This document shows positions 50,970 to 64,000 of a stretch of DNA of 64,000 nt, piece by piece; the stretch's first letter is position 1; every line of letters begins with the position of its first letter. The DNA comes from Pseudomonas sp. S06B 330 (lineage in GTDB: Bacteria > Pseudomonadota > Gammaproteobacteria > Pseudomonadales > Pseudomonadaceae). Location of the stretch: the NCBI RefSeq assembly GCF_002845275.2, contig NZ_CP088149.1:3778501-3842500 (forward strand). The letters are read 5' to 3'. Under the pieces are notes generated by a model. The model ran no database searches and had not been told where the DNA came from. It was given only the letters and a program-made list of their open reading frames with translations. The position numbers were made by a program, and so were the translations under genes.

Positions 50970-51383
50970 ATGCCCGATTCGACAGGACTCATCGCCCACA
51001 ACTGGGGCTTTGCCATTTTCCTTTTGGGTGTCGTCGGCCTCTGTGCCTTCATGCTCGGCCTGTCCGCCCTGCTCGGTAGCAAGGCCTGGGGCCGCAGCAA
51101 GAACGAACCCTTCGAGTCCGGCATGCTGCCTACTGGCGGCGCCCGCTTGCGCTTGTCAGCCAAATTCTATCTGGTCGCGATGCTGTTCGTGATCTTCGAT
51201 ATCGAAGCCCTCTTTCTCTTTGCATGGTCTGTGTCCGTCCGCGAAAGCGGCTGGACCGGATTCGTCGAAGCTCTCGTTTTCATAGCAATTCTGTTGGCAG
51301 GCCTTGTCTACCTATTCCGAGTGGGCGCCCTTGACTGGGCTCCGGAAGCTCGTCGTAAGCGGCAAGCGAAGCTGAAACAATGA
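50970..51383 (+). CDS. nuoA: NADH:quinone oxidoreductase subunit A
   Basis: The product is 137 residues with three membrane helices. The family landmark is [20 protein letters not shown] followed by [20 protein letters not shown]. NuoA is part of the membrane arm near the quinone site of complex I. AAGGA precedes the start. It leads the nuo operon nuoA-M, all on the plus strand. Confidence 0.97.
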   Translation: MPDSTGLIAHNWGFAIFLLGVVGLCAFMLGLSALLGSKAWGRSKNEPFESGMLPTGGARLRLSAKFYLVAMLFVIFDIEALFLFAWSVSVRESGWTGFVEALVFIAILLAGLVYLFRVGALDWAPEARRKRQAKLKQ

Positions 51384-51393
51384 GGCTTTGGCA

Positions 51394-52071
51394 ATGCAAT
51401 ACAATCTCACCAGAATCGACCCGGATGCTCCCAACGAGCAATATCCAATCGGAGAGCGGGAAACCGTCTCCGATTCGCTGCTAGAGGACCAGGTCCACAA
51501 GAACATCTTCATGGGCAAACTTGAAGATGTGCTCAGTGGCGCGGTCAACTGGGGACGTAAGAACTCCCTGTGGCCGTACAACTTCGGCCTCTCCTGCTGC
51601 TACGTGGAAATGACCACAGCCTTCACGGCGCCCCACGACATCGCCCGCTTCGGCGCCGAAGTCATCCGGGCATCGCCGCGTCAGGCCGACTTCATGGTTA
51701 TCGCCGGCACCTGCTTCATCAAGATGGCGCCGATCATCCAGCGCCTGTACGAGCAGATGCTCGAACCCAAGTGGGTCATCTCCATGGGTTCGTGCGCCAA
51801 CTCCGGCGGCATGTACGACATTTACTCGGTCGTTCAGGGGGTCGACAAGTTCCTCCCCGTGGATGTCTATGTCCCTGGTTGCCCGCCTCGCCCTGAAGCC
51901 TTCCTGCAAGGCTTGATGCTGTTGCAGGAGTCGATTGGCCAGGAGCGTCGTCCTCTTTCCTGGGTTGTCGGCGATCAAGGCATTTACCGTGCCGAGATGC
52001 CGTCGCAGAAAGAGCAACGCCGTGAACAGCGCATCCAGGTCACCAACCTGCGCAGCCCCGACGAAGTCTGA
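51394..52071 (+). CDS. nuoB: NADH:quinone oxidoreductase subunit B
   Basis: The product is 225 residues from the ATG at 51394. Ligands of the N2 cluster are visible: Cys-Cys in GLSCCYVEM, Cys in [11 protein letters not shown] and Cys in [15 protein letters not shown]. NuoB passes electrons to quinone. It begins 10 nt after the nuoA stop with GAGG upstream. The C-terminus ([19 protein letters not shown]) is typical of gammaproteobacteria. Confidence 0.97.
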   Translation: MQYNLTRIDPDAPNEQYPIGERETVSDSLLEDQVHKNIFMGKLEDVLSGAVNWGRKNSLWPYNFGLSCCYVEMTTAFTAPHDIARFGAEVIRASPRQADFMVIAGTCFIKMAPIIQRLYEQMLEPKWVISMGSCANSGGMYDIYSVVQGVDKFLPVDVYVPGCPPRPEAFLQGLMLLQESIGQERRPLSWVVGDQGIYRAEMPSQKEQRREQRIQVTNLRSPDEV

Positions 52072-52131
52072 TCCAGCTATCAGTTGCCTGCGCGTGCGCG
52101 ACAGGCAGCCTGGCTTCATTCTCTACGTTGA

Positions 52132-53931
<1,800 letters not shown>

Positions 53932-53933
53932 GC

Positions 53934-54431
53934 ATGAATAACACGCTTATCCAAACCGACCGTTTCGCTCTGAGCGAAACCGAGCGCTCGGCCATCGAGC
54001 ACGAGATGCATCACTACGAGGACCCGCGCGCGGCGTCCATCGAAGCCCTGAAGATCGTTCAGAAGGAACGCGGCTGGGTGCCGGACGGCGCCATCTATGC
54101 CATCGGCGAAGTGCTCGGCATCCCTGCCAGCGACGTTGAAGGCGTGGCCACCTTCTATAGCCAGATCTTCCGTCAGCCGGTTGGCCGACACATCATCCGC
54201 GTGTGCGACAGCATGGTCTGCTACATCGGTGGCCACGAGTCCGTGGTCAGCCAGATCCAGAGCGAGCTGGGGATTGGCCTGGGCCAGACCACCGCCGACG
54301 GCCGTTTCACCCTGCTGCCAGTGTGCTGCCTGGGTAACTGCGACAAGGCCCCGGCACTGATGATCGACGACGACACCTTTGGCGATGTCCAGCCTGCTGG
54401 CGTCTCCAAGCTGCTTGAGGGTTACGTATGA
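53934..54431 (+). CDS. nuoE: NADH:quinone oxidoreductase subunit E
   Basis: The product is 165 residues, a thioredoxin-like 2Fe-2S subunit (cluster N1a). The ligands are Cys in [14 protein letters not shown] and Cys in [17 protein letters not shown]. It works with NuoF in NADH oxidation. Its stop overlaps the nuoF start by 4 nt (ATGA). Confidence 0.97.
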   Translation: MNNTLIQTDRFALSETERSAIEHEMHHYEDPRAASIEALKIVQKERGWVPDGAIYAIGEVLGIPASDVEGVATFYSQIFRQPVGRHIIRVCDSMVCYIGGHESVVSQIQSELGIGLGQTTADGRFTLLPVCCLGNCDKAPALMIDDDTFGDVQPAGVSKLLEGYV

Positions 54432-55795
54432 CCATCACCTCCTTTGGTCCAGCCAACCGCATTGCCCGCAGCGCCGAGACCCACCCGCTGACCTGGCGCC
54501 TGCGTGACGACGGCGAGCCGATCTGGCTTGACGAGTACCAGGCCAAGGACGGCTACGCCGCTGCCCGCAAGGCACTGGCGCAAATGTCCCAGGACGATAT
54601 CGTCCAGACCGTAAAAGACTCCGGCCTCAAGGGCCGGGGCGGTGCGGGCTTCCCGACGGGCGTCAAGTGGGGCCTGATGCCCAAAGACGAATCCATGAAC
54701 ATCCGCTACCTGCTGTGCAACGCGGATGAAATGGAGCCCAACACCTGGAAAGACCGCATGCTGATGGAGCAACAGCCCCATCTGCTGATCGAAGGCATGC
54801 TGATCAGCGCCCGTGCGCTGAAAGCCTACCGCGGCTACATCTTCCTGCGTGGCGAGTACACCACCGCAGCGCGCAACCTCAACCGTGCGGTCGAGGAAGC
54901 CAAAGCAGCAGGCCTGCTGGGCAAGAACATTCTCGGTAGCGGTTTCGACTTCGAGCTGTTTGTCCACACCGGTGCCGGTCGCTACATCTGTGGTGAAGAA
55001 ACCGCACTGATCAACTCCCTCGAAGGTCGCCGCGCCAACCCGCGCTCCAAGCCGCCCTTCCCTGCCGCCGTGGGCGTCTGGGGCAAGCCGACTTGCGTGA
55101 ACAACGTCGAGACCCTGTGCAACGTACCGGCGATCGTCGGCAACGGCATCGACTGGTACAAGTCGCTGGCCCGCGAAGGCTCTGAAGACCACGGCACCAA
55201 GCTGATGGGCTTCTCCGGCAAGGTCAAGAACCCTGGCCTGTGGGAACTGCCCTTCGGTGTCAGCGCCCGCGAGCTGTTCGAAGACTACGCCGGCGGCATG
55301 CGCGATGGCTTCAAGCTCAAGTGCTGGCAGCCTGGCGGCGCTGGCACCGGTTTCCTGCTGCCCGAGCACCTGGACGCGCAAATGTACGCCGGCGGCATCG
55401 CCAAGGTTGGCACCCGTATGGGTACTGGTCTGGCCATGGCCGTAGACGACAGCGTCAACATGGTCTCGCTGCTGCGCAACATGGAAGAGTTCTTTGCCCG
55501 AGAATCCTGTGGCTTCTGCACCCCGTGCCGCGACGGCCTGCCGTGGAGCGTCAAGCTCCTGCGTGCCCTCGAGAAAGGCCAGGGCCAGCAGGGCGACATC
55601 GAGACCCTGCTGGGTCTGGTCGGTTTCCTCGGCCCAGGCAAGACCTTCTGTGCGCACGCACCGGGCGCGGTAGAGCCGCTGGGCAGCGCGATCAAGTACT
55701 TCCGCCCTGAGTTCGAGGCTGGCATTGCTTCGGCTGCACCTGCAGCTGCTGCCCTGCGCCCGGACCTGGCGAAGCCGATCGTCGTCGGCGCATAA
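54428..55795 (+). CDS. nuoF: NADH:quinone oxidoreductase subunit F, NADH/FMN-binding
   Basis: The product is 455 residues. The NADH and FMN sites are in [18 protein letters not shown] and [20 protein letters not shown]. The 4Fe-4S cluster N3 is bound by [15 protein letters not shown] and a later Cys ([11 protein letters not shown]). NuoF takes hydride from NADH and feeds the cluster chain. The C-terminal tail is Ala-rich. Confidence 0.97.
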   Translation: MTITSFGPANRIARSAETHPLTWRLRDDGEPIWLDEYQAKDGYAAARKALAQMSQDDIVQTVKDSGLKGRGGAGFPTGVKWGLMPKDESMNIRYLLCNADEMEPNTWKDRMLMEQQPHLLIEGMLISARALKAYRGYIFLRGEYTTAARNLNRAVEEAKAAGLLGKNILGSGFDFELFVHTGAGRYICGEETALINSLEGRRANPRSKPPFPAAVGVWGKPTCVNNVETLCNVPAIVGNGIDWYKSLAREGSEDHGTKLMGFSGKVKNPGLWELPFGVSARELFEDYAGGMRDGFKLKCWQPGGAGTGFLLPEHLDAQMYAGGIAKVGTRMGTGLAMAVDDSVNMVSLLRNMEEFFARESCGFCTPCRDGLPWSVKLLRALEKGQGQQGDIETLLGLVGFLGPGKTFCAHAPGAVEPLGSAIKYFRPEFEAGIASAAPAAAALRPDLAKPIVVGA

Positions 55796-55929
55796 CGAAT
55801 AAAAATGCGAACGGTCCGTGCCGTTCGCTGCTTGCCCAGCTCGCCCCGGGGATACCTGTAGCGGGCTGCAGGCACACAGATTTCCATTAGCCACGCCCGC
55901 AGACGCGGGCCAACGAAGAACTTTGAACC

Positions 55930-58644
55930 ATGGCCACTATCCACGTAGACGGCAAAGAGCTCGAAGTCAACGGCGCAGACAACCTGTTACAGGCGTGTCT
56001 GTCGCTCGGCCTCGACATCCCCTATTTCTGCTGGCACCCGGCGCTCGGTAGCGTCGGTGCCTGCCGCCAGTGCGCGGTCAAGCAGTACACCGACGAGAAC
56101 GACACCCGCGGTCGTATCGTCATGTCCTGCATGACCCCTGCCACCGATGGCAGCTGGATTTCCATCGAAGACGAAGAAGCCAAGGTATTCCGTGCCAGCG
56201 TCGTCGAATGGCTGATGACCAACCACCCGCACGACTGCCCGGTCTGCGAGGAAGGCGGTCACTGCCACCTGCAAGACATGACGGTAATGACCGGCCACAA
56301 CGAGCGCCGCTACCGCTTCACCAAGCGTACTCACCAGAACCAGGAGCTCGGCCCGTTCATCGCTCACGAGATGAACCGCTGCATCGCCTGCTACCGTTGT
56401 GTGCGTTACTACAAGGACTACGCCGGCGGTACTGACCTGGGCGTGTTCGGTGCCCACGACAACGTCTACTTCGGTCGCGTTGAAGACGGCACCCTCGAGA
56501 GCGAATTCTCCGGCAACCTCACCGAGGTCTGCCCGACCGGTGTGTTCACCGACAAGACCCACTCCGAGCGCTACAACCGTAAGTGGGACATGCAGTTTGC
56601 CCCGAGCATCTGTCATGGCTGCTCCAGCGGTTGCAACATCAGCCCGGGTGAGCGCTACGGCGAACTGCGCCGGATCGAAAACCGCTTCAACGGTTCGGTC
56701 AACCAGTACTTCCTCTGCGACCGTGGCCGCTTCGGTTATGGCTACGTCAACCGCGAAGACCGTCCACGTCAGCCTCTGCTGGCCGACGGCAGCAAGCTGA
56801 GCCTGGATGCGGCGCTGGACAAGGCCGCCGACATGCTGCGCGGCCGCAACATCGTCGGTATCGGTTCGCCACGTGCCAGCCTGGAAAGCAACTACGGTCT
56901 GCGCGAGCTGGTCGGTGCCGAGCACTTCTATTCGGGTATGGAAGCCGGTGAACTGGCCCGCGTGCGCCTGGCCCTGCAAGTGCTGAACGACAGCCCGCTG
57001 CCAGTACCGACCCTGCGTGACATGGAAGACCATGACGCGGTGTTCGTACTGGGTGAAGACTTGACCCAAACCGCTGCCCGCGTTGCCCTGGCCCTGCGCC
57101 AGTCGGTCAAGGGCAAGGCTGAAGCGATGGCCGACGCCATGCGCGTACAGCCATGGCTCGATGCTGCGGTGAAGAACATCGGTCAACACGCCATGTACCC
57201 GCTGTTCATTGCCAGCCTGGCCGAAACCAAGCTCGATGACGTCGCCGAAGAATGCGTACACGCAGCACCGGACGACCTGGCCCGTATCGGTTTCGCCGTG
57301 GCCCACGCCATCGACCCGAGCGCGCCTGCTGTCGAAGGCCTGGATACCGAAGCCCTGGCCCTGGCCAAGCGCATCGCCGATGCCCTGGTTGCCGCTAACC
57401 GTCCATTGGTAGTTGCCGGTACTTCGCTGGGTTCCAACGCGCTGATCGAAGCGGCTGCCAACATCGCTAAAGCCCTGAAGCTGCGCGAGAAGAACGGCTC
57501 GCTGAGCCTGGTAGTGCCTGAAGCCAACAGCCTCGGTATGGCCATGCTCGGTGGCGAGTCCGTCGACGCCGCCCTGGACGCCGTGATTTCCGGCAAGGCC
57601 GACGCCATCGTCGTCCTTGAAAACGACCTGTACAGCCGTGTGCCTGCGGCCAAGGTTGACGCGGCCCTGGCTGCAGCCAAGGTCGTGATCGTCGCCGATC
57701 ACCAGAAAACCCCGACCGTCGAGCGCGCTCACCTGGTCTTGCCTGCGGCCACCTTCGCCGAAGGCGACGGTACCCTGGTCAGCCAGGAAGGCCGTGCCCA
57801 GCGTTTCTTCCAGGTGTTCGATCCAACCTACCTGGACAGCAGCATCCTGGTTCACGAAGGCTGGCGCTGGATGCACGCCCTGCGTGCGACCCTGCTCAAC
57901 AAGCCGGTGGACTGGACCCAACTGGACCACGTCACCAGCGCTTGCGCCAATGTTGCGCCGCAGCTGTCGGGTATCGTCAACGCCGCACCGTCCGCTTCGT
58001 TCCGCATCAAGGGCATGAAGCTTGCGCGTGAGCCGCTGCGTTACTCCGGTCGTACCGCCATGCGCGCCAATATCAGCGTCCATGAACCACGTACCCCGCA
58101 AGACAAAGACAGCGCCTTCGCCTTCTCCATGGAAGGTTACTCGGGCTCGGCCGAACCACGCTCGCAAGTGCCGTTTGCCTGGTCTCCAGGCTGGAACTCG
58201 CCACAGGCCTGGAACAAGTTCCAGGACGAGGTCGGTGGTCACCTGCGCGCTGGCGACCCAGGCACCCGCCTGATCGAAACCCAGGGCGACAAGCTCAATT
58301 GGTTCGCCAACATCCCGGCGGCCTTCTCCCCAGCCCGTGGCACCTGGCAGGTTGTGCCGTTCTACCACCTGTTCGGTAGCGAAGAGAACTCCTCGCGCGC
58401 CGCGCCGGTACAAGAGCGTATCCCGCAGGCTTACATTGGCCTGGCCAAGTCCGAAGCCGATCGCCTGGGCGTCAACGACGGTGCGATGCTCAACGTCAAC
58501 GTAGCGGGTCAGACCCTGCGTCTGCCATTGCGTATCAATGAAGAACTGGGCGCAGGCCTGGTTGCCCTGCCCAAAGGCCTGGCTGGCATTCCGCCTGCCA
58601 TCTTCGGTGCATCCGTCGAAGGCTTGCAGGAGGCAGCACAATGA
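55930..58644 (+). CDS. nuoG: NADH:quinone oxidoreductase subunit G
   Basis: The product is 904 residues. N-terminal ferredoxin ligands lie in [12 protein letters not shown], then [17 protein letters not shown] and [36 protein letters not shown] holds the extra N7 cluster kept by enterics and pseudomonads. The rest is a molybdopterin-oxidoreductase-like domain without catalytic role. A 134-nt gap precedes it, in which I see no gene. The stop overlaps nuoH (ATGA). Confidence 0.96.
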   Translation: MATIHVDGKELEVNGADNLLQACLSLGLDIPYFCWHPALGSVGACRQCAVKQYTDENDTRGRIVMSCMTPATDGSWISIEDEEAKVFRASVVEWLMTNHPHDCPVCEEGGHCHLQDMTVMTGHNERRYRFTKRTHQNQELGPFIAHEMNRCIACYRCVRYYKDYAGGTDLGVFGAHDNVYFGRVEDGTLESEFSGNLTEVCPTGVFTDKTHSERYNRKWDMQFAPSICHGCSSGCNISPGERYGELRRIENRFNGSVNQYFLCDRGRFGYGYVNREDRPRQPLLADGSKLSLDAALDKAADMLRGRNIVGIGSPRASLESNYGLRELVGAEHFYSGMEAGELARVRLALQVLNDSPLPVPTLRDMEDHDAVFVLGEDLTQTAARVALALRQSVKGKAEAMADAMRVQPWLDAAVKNIGQHAMYPLFIASLAETKLDDVAEECVHAAPDDLARIGFAVAHAIDPSAPAVEGLDTEALALAKRIADALVAANRPLVVAGTSLGSNALIEAAANIAKALKLREKNGSLSLVVPEANSLGMAMLGGESVDAALDAVISGKADAIVVLENDLYSRVPAAKVDAALAAAKVVIVADHQKTPTVERAHLVLPAATFAEGDGTLVSQEGRAQRFFQVFDPTYLDSSILVHEGWRWMHALRATLLNKPVDWTQLDHVTSACANVAPQLSGIVNAAPSASFRIKGMKLAREPLRYSGRTAMRANISVHEPRTPQDKDSAFAFSMEGYSGSAEPRSQVPFAWSPGWNSPQAWNKFQDEVGGHLRAGDPGTRLIETQGDKLNWFANIPAAFSPARGTWQVVPFYHLFGSEENSSRAAPVQERIPQAYIGLAKSEADRLGVNDGAMLNVNVAGQTLRLPLRINEELGAGLVALPKGLAGIPPAIFGASVEGLQEAAQ

Positions 58645-59648
58645 CCTGGTTCACCCCTGAAGTGATCGAAGTGATCATTACCGTCGTCAAAGCCATCGTC
58701 ATCCTGCTGGCCGTGGTGGTCTGCGGTGCGCTGCTCAGCTTTGTCGAGCGGCGTCTGCTGGGCTGGTGGCAGGACCGTTACGGTCCGAACCGCGTCGGCC
58801 CGTTCGGTATGTTCCAGATCGCAGCCGACATGCTGAAGATGTTCTTCAAGGAAGACTGGAACCCACCCTTCGTCGACAAGATGATCTTCACCCTGGCGCC
58901 GGTCGTGGCCATGAGTGCCTTGCTGATCGCTTTCGCCATCATCCCGATCACCCCGACCTGGGGTGTCGCGGACCTGAACATCGGCCTGCTGTTCTTCTTC
59001 GCCATGGCCGGTCTGTCGGTGTATGCCGTGCTGTTCGCCGGTTGGTCGTCGAACAACAAGTACGCCCTGCTCGGCAGCCTGCGGGCCTCGGCGCAGACCG
59101 TGTCGTACGAAGTGTTCATGGGCCTGGCGCTGATGGGTATTGTTGCCCAGGTCGGCTCGTTCAACATGCGCGATATCGTTGACTACCAGGCTCAGAACCT
59201 GTGGTTCATCATTCCGCAGTTCTTCGGCTTCTGCACCTTCTTCATCGCTGGCGTCGCCGTGACTCACCGTCACCCGTTCGACCAGCCGGAAGCGGAACAG
59301 GAACTGGCCGACGGTTACCACATTGAATATGCCGGCATGAAATGGGGCATGTTCTTCGTCGGTGAGTACATCGGCATCATCCTGATCTCAGCGCTGCTGG
59401 TAACCCTGTTTTTCGGTGGCTGGCACGGACCGTTCGGCATTCTGCCGCAAGTACCGTTCCTGTGGTTCGCCCTGAAGACCGCGTTCTTCATCATGCTGTT
59501 CATCCTGCTGCGTGCCTCGATCCCGCGCCCGCGCTATGACCAGGTGATGGACTTCGGCTGGAAGTTCTGCCTGCCGCTGACCCTGATCAATTTGCTGGTG
59601 ACCGCTGCGCTCGTGTTGCTCAACACGCCAGCTGTTGCGGCCCAGTGA
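58641..59648 (+). CDS. nuoH: NADH:quinone oxidoreductase subunit H
   Basis: The product is 335 residues with eight membrane helices. Family signatures are [37 protein letters not shown] and [19 protein letters not shown]. NuoH joins the membrane and peripheral arms and lines the quinone tunnel; the acidic residues of that funnel are present. nuoI starts 11 nt later. Confidence 0.97.
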   Translation: MTWFTPEVIEVIITVVKAIVILLAVVVCGALLSFVERRLLGWWQDRYGPNRVGPFGMFQIAADMLKMFFKEDWNPPFVDKMIFTLAPVVAMSALLIAFAIIPITPTWGVADLNIGLLFFFAMAGLSVYAVLFAGWSSNNKYALLGSLRASAQTVSYEVFMGLALMGIVAQVGSFNMRDIVDYQAQNLWFIIPQFFGFCTFFIAGVAVTHRHPFDQPEAEQELADGYHIEYAGMKWGMFFVGEYIGIILISALLVTLFFGGWHGPFGILPQVPFLWFALKTAFFIMLFILLRASIPRPRYDQVMDFGWKFCLPLTLINLLVTAALVLLNTPAVAAQ

Positions 59649-59659
59649 GGATTTGACCC

Positions 59660-60208
59660 ATGTTCAAATATATTGGCGACATCGTTAAGGGCACTGGCAC
59701 CCAGCTGCGCAGCCTGGTGATGGTGTTTTCTCACGGTTTTCGCAAACGTGACACCCTGCAGTACCCCGAAGAGCCGGTCTACCTGCCGCCACGCTACCGT
59801 GGCCGCATTGTCCTGACCCGCGACCCGGATGGCGAAGAGCGCTGTGTAGCGTGCAACCTGTGTGCTGTGGCCTGCCCGGTTGGTTGCATCTCGCTGCAGA
59901 AAGCCGAAACAGAAGACGGTCGTTGGTACCCGGAATTCTTCCGCATCAACTTCTCCCGTTGCATTTTCTGCGGCCTCTGCGAGGAAGCCTGCCCGACCAC
60001 CGCGATCCAGCTGACGCCGGATTTCGAAATGGCCGAGTTCAAACGTCAGGATCTGGTGTACGAGAAAGAAGATCTGCTGATCTCCGGTCCCGGCAAGAAC
60101 CCTGACTACAACTTCTACCGTGTTGCAGGTATGGCTGTTGCCGGCAAGCCGAAAGGCGCCGCGCAGAACGAAGCCGAGCCGATCAACGTGAAGAGCTTGC
60201 TCCCTTAA
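59660..60208 (+). CDS. nuoI: NADH:quinone oxidoreductase subunit I
   Basis: The product is 182 residues. Two 4Fe-4S motifs (clusters N6a and N6b) are [15 protein letters not shown] and [15 protein letters not shown]. The C-terminal tail ([17 protein letters not shown]) is normal for Pseudomonas. GAGGATTTG precedes the start. It sits 9 nt before nuoJ. Confidence 0.97.
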   Translation: MFKYIGDIVKGTGTQLRSLVMVFSHGFRKRDTLQYPEEPVYLPPRYRGRIVLTRDPDGEERCVACNLCAVACPVGCISLQKAETEDGRWYPEFFRINFSRCIFCGLCEEACPTTAIQLTPDFEMAEFKRQDLVYEKEDLLISGPGKNPDYNFYRVAGMAVAGKPKGAAQNEAEPINVKSLLP

Positions 60209-60217
60209 GGAAGAAAG

Positions 60218-60718
60218 ATGGAATTCGCTTTCTATTTCGCATCCGGTGTCGCTGTGGTGTCCACCCTTAGGGTGATCACCAACACCAACCCCGTGCACGC
60301 CCTGCTCTACCTGATCATTTCGCTGATCTCCGTGGCAATGACCTTCTTCGCCCTCGGTGCTCCGTTCGCCGGCGTCCTGGAAGTGATCGCTTACGCTGGC
60401 GCCATCATGGTGCTTTTCGTCTTCGTGGTGATGATGCTCAACCTCGGGCCGGCTTCGGTCGCCCAGGAACGTGGCTGGCTCAAGCCGGGCATCTGGTTGG
60501 GGCCTGTGGTCCTCGCTGCGCTGCTGCTGCTTGAACTGCTGTACGTGCTGTTCGCCAATGAAAGCGGCGCCGGCATCGGCCACACCACGGTCGACGCCAA
60601 AGCTGTCGGCATCAGCCTGTATGGTCCTTACCTGCTGGTGGTGGAACTGGCCTCGATGCTGCTGCTCGCCGCAGCGGTGACGGCATTCCACCTCGGCCGC
60701 AACGAGGCGAAGGAGTAA
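60218..60718 (+). CDS. nuoJ: NADH:quinone oxidoreductase subunit J
   Basis: The product is 166 residues with five membrane helices. [20 protein letters not shown] is the conserved third helix whose pi-bulge moves during the catalytic cycle. AAGGAAG precedes the start. nuoK begins 4 nt after the stop. Confidence 0.96.
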   Translation: MEFAFYFASGVAVVSTLRVITNTNPVHALLYLIISLISVAMTFFALGAPFAGVLEVIAYAGAIMVLFVFVVMMLNLGPASVAQERGWLKPGIWLGPVVLAALLLLELLYVLFANESGAGIGHTTVDAKAVGISLYGPYLLVVELASMLLLAAAVTAFHLGRNEAKE

Positions 60719-60722
60719 TCAC

Positions 60723-61027
60723 ATGCCAGCTATCCCTCTCGAGCACGGTCTGGCAGTCGCCGGCATCCTGTTCTGCCTCGGTCTTGTCGGCCTGATGGTG
60801 CGCCGCAACATTCTTTTCGTGTTGATGAGCCTGGAAATCATGATGAACGCCTCGGCACTGGCGTTCATCGTCGCCGGCAGCCGCTGGGCACAGCCGGATG
60901 GACAGATCATGTTCATCCTGGTGATCAGCCTGGCAGCCGCCGAGGCCAGTATTGGCCTGGCGATCCTGCTGCAGCTGTATCGCCGCTTCCACACTCTCGA
61001 CATCGATGCAGCCAGTGAGATGCGCGG

Positions 61028-61031
<4 letters not shown>
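60723..61031 (+). CDS. nuoK: NADH:quinone oxidoreductase subunit K
   Basis: The product is 102 residues with three helices. The two membrane glutamates lie in [15 protein letters not shown] and [16 protein letters not shown]. NuoK is an MrpC-like antiporter element. Its stop overlaps the nuoL start by 4 nt (ATGA). Confidence 0.97.
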
Positions 61032-62881
<1,850 letters not shown>

Positions 62882-62920
62882 TATGAACCTTGCGACTTTG
62901 CGAAAGGAATTGAGCCCGTC

Positions 62921-64000
62921 ATGATTTTGCCTTGGCTGATCCTGATCCCCTTTATCGGCGGCCTGCTGTGCTGGCTGGGTGAGCGCTTCGGCGCCACCCT
63001 GCCGCGCTGGATTGCGCTGCTGACCATGTCCCTGCTGCTTGGTATCGGCCTTTGGCTGTGGGCCAACGGGGACTACACCCTGGCCCCTGCACCGGGCGCT
63101 GCGCCTGAGTGGGCGGTCGAATTCAAAGTGCTGTGGATCGAGCGCTTCGGCATCAGCCTGCACCTGGCCCTCGACGGCCTGTCGCTGCTGATGATCCTGC
63201 TCACCGGCCTGCTCGGTGTGCTGTCGGTACTGTGTTCCTGGAAAGAGATCCAGCGTCACGTCGGCTTCTTCCACCTCAACCTGATGTGGATCCTTGGCGG
63301 CGTGGTCGGTGTGTTCCTGGCCCTGGACCTGTTCCTGTTCTTCTTCTTCTGGGAAATGATGCTGGTGCCGATGTATTTCCTCATCGCGCTCTGGGGTCAC
63401 AGCTCTTCAGACGGCAAGAAGACCCGGATCTACGCTGCGACCAAGTTCTTCATCTTCACTCAGGCCAGCGGCCTGATCATGCTGGTGGCGATCCTCGGTC
63501 TGGTACTGGTCAACTACAGCAACACCGGTGTGATCACCTTCGACTACACCCAGTTGCTCAAGGCCGACCTGCCAGCGGGCACCGAATACCTGCTGATGCT
63601 GGGCTTCTTCATCGCCTTTGCGGTCAAGCTGCCGGTGGTACCGTTCCACTCCTGGCTGCCTGATGCGCACGCCCAGGCGCCAACCGCAGGTTCCGTTGAC
63701 CTGGCGGGTATCTTGCTGAAGACCGCTGCCTACGGCCTGCTGCGTTTTGCCCTGCCGCTGTTCCCGAACGCTTCGGCCGAGTTTGCGCCGATTGCCATGA
63801 CCCTGGGTCTGATCGGGATTTTCTACGGTGCCTTCCTGGCGTTCGCTCAGACCGACATCAAGCGTCTGGTCGCCTTCTCCAGCGTTTCGCACATGGGTTT
63901 CGTACTGATCGGTATCTACTCCGGCAGCCAGCAAGCACTGCAAGGCGCGGTGATCCAGATGTTGGCTCACGGTCTGTCGGCGGCGGCACTGTTTATCCTC
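62921..64000 (+). CDS. nuoM: NADH:quinone oxidoreductase subunit M, cut by the window end
   Basis: The frame opens at the ATG at 62921 ([20 protein letters not shown]), preceded by AAAGGA, and stays open for 360 codons to base 64000. Seen motifs are [40 protein letters not shown] and [20 protein letters not shown], typical of this antiporter-like subunit. Full-length NuoM is about 510 residues, so roughly 150 residues and nuoN lie outside. Confidence 0.95.
   Translation, partial: MILPWLILIPFIGGLLCWLGERFGATLPRWIALLTMSLLLGIGLWLWANGDYTLAPAPGAAPEWAVEFKVLWIERFGISLHLALDGLSLLMILLTGLLGVLSVLCSWKEIQRHVGFFHLNLMWILGGVVGVFLALDLFLFFFFWEMMLVPMYFLIALWGHSSSDGKKTRIYAATKFFIFTQASGLIMLVAILGLVLVNYSNTGVITFDYTQLLKADLPAGTEYLLMLGFFIAFAVKLPVVPFHSWLPDAHAQAPTAGSVDLAGILLKTAAYGLLRFALPLFPNASAEFAPIAMTLGLIGIFYGAFLAFAQTDIKRLVAFSSVSHMGFVLIGIYSGSQQALQGAVIQMLAHGLSAAALFIL

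Noticed and set aside
55987..58641. Long open frame antisense to nuoG
   Set aside because: Explained by codon bias of nuoG, which has all cluster motifs on the plus strand.

Overview
The window is chromosomal DNA of a Pseudomonas, most likely of the P. putida group. The evidence is the backbone order serS-crcB-rarA-lolA-ftsK-aat-bpt-infA-clpA-clpS-cspD-icd-idh-nudJ-mnmA-hflD-purB-roxA-aceA-nuo, the fused multidomain CysG, a monomeric NADP isocitrate dehydrogenase beside the dimeric one, and many copies of the pseudomonad REP element. The assignment rests on recognised families, not on a search.

Region 1 (1-8700) is a decayed myovirus-type prophage and its cargo. On the minus strand lie the 3' part of a tape-measure gene, gpU, gpX, a frameshifted gpD, an endolysin, nested Rz/Rz1 spanins and a phage D12 adenine methylase stopped by a nonsense codon. 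A short A+T-rich membrane-protein gene faces them. The tape-measure fragment is joined head-on to the catalytic half of a tyrosine integrase, so one deletion seems to have removed the head and most tail genes. Between this scar and a tRNA-Ser(UGA) gene sits an A+T-rich convergent pair: a ParB/Srx-domain protein and a second D12 adenine methylase.

Region 2 (8700-38250) is core genome. It holds a YccA membrane protein, an NCS2 purine/pyrimidine permease, the tusDCBE sulfur relay (which supplies MnmA, also present) and a glutathionyl-hydroquinone reductase behind a perfect inverted repeat. Siroheme synthase, seryl-tRNA synthetase, fluoride channel, RarA, LolA and FtsK follow. An N-degron set (aat, bpt, clpS, clpA) shares its neighbourhood with infA and cspD. 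Two isocitrate dehydrogenases are divergently transcribed. Then come nudJ, mnmA-hflD, purB, the ribosomal oxygenase roxA, a GNAT gene and a small secretin-domain protein.

Region 3 (38250-49800) starts with isocitrate lyase (aceA), whose promoter carries a palindrome and a 17-bp sequence repeated exactly upstream of icd. Next is the most unusual part of the window: eight minus-strand genes (48609-41340, several overlapping) followed by an MFS exporter, with a divergent SDR. They encode an alpha-oxoamine synthase, a CitE-like lyase, a MaoC hydratase, an ornithine-cyclodeaminase-family enzyme, a D-2-hydroxyacid dehydrogenase, a class II aldolase, a HisC-like aminotransferase and an orphan AbiEi-type antitoxin/regulator. 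There is no NRPS or PKS. It looks like an undescribed small-molecule (signal or antimetabolite) pathway inserted between aceA and the nuo neighbourhood.

Region 4 (49900-64000) is a YhhN-family gene and the nuo operon nuoA-B-CD-E-F-G-H-I-J-K-L-M, with nuoM cut by the right edge. Upstream of nuoA are a near-consensus Fur box and a 16-bp palindrome.
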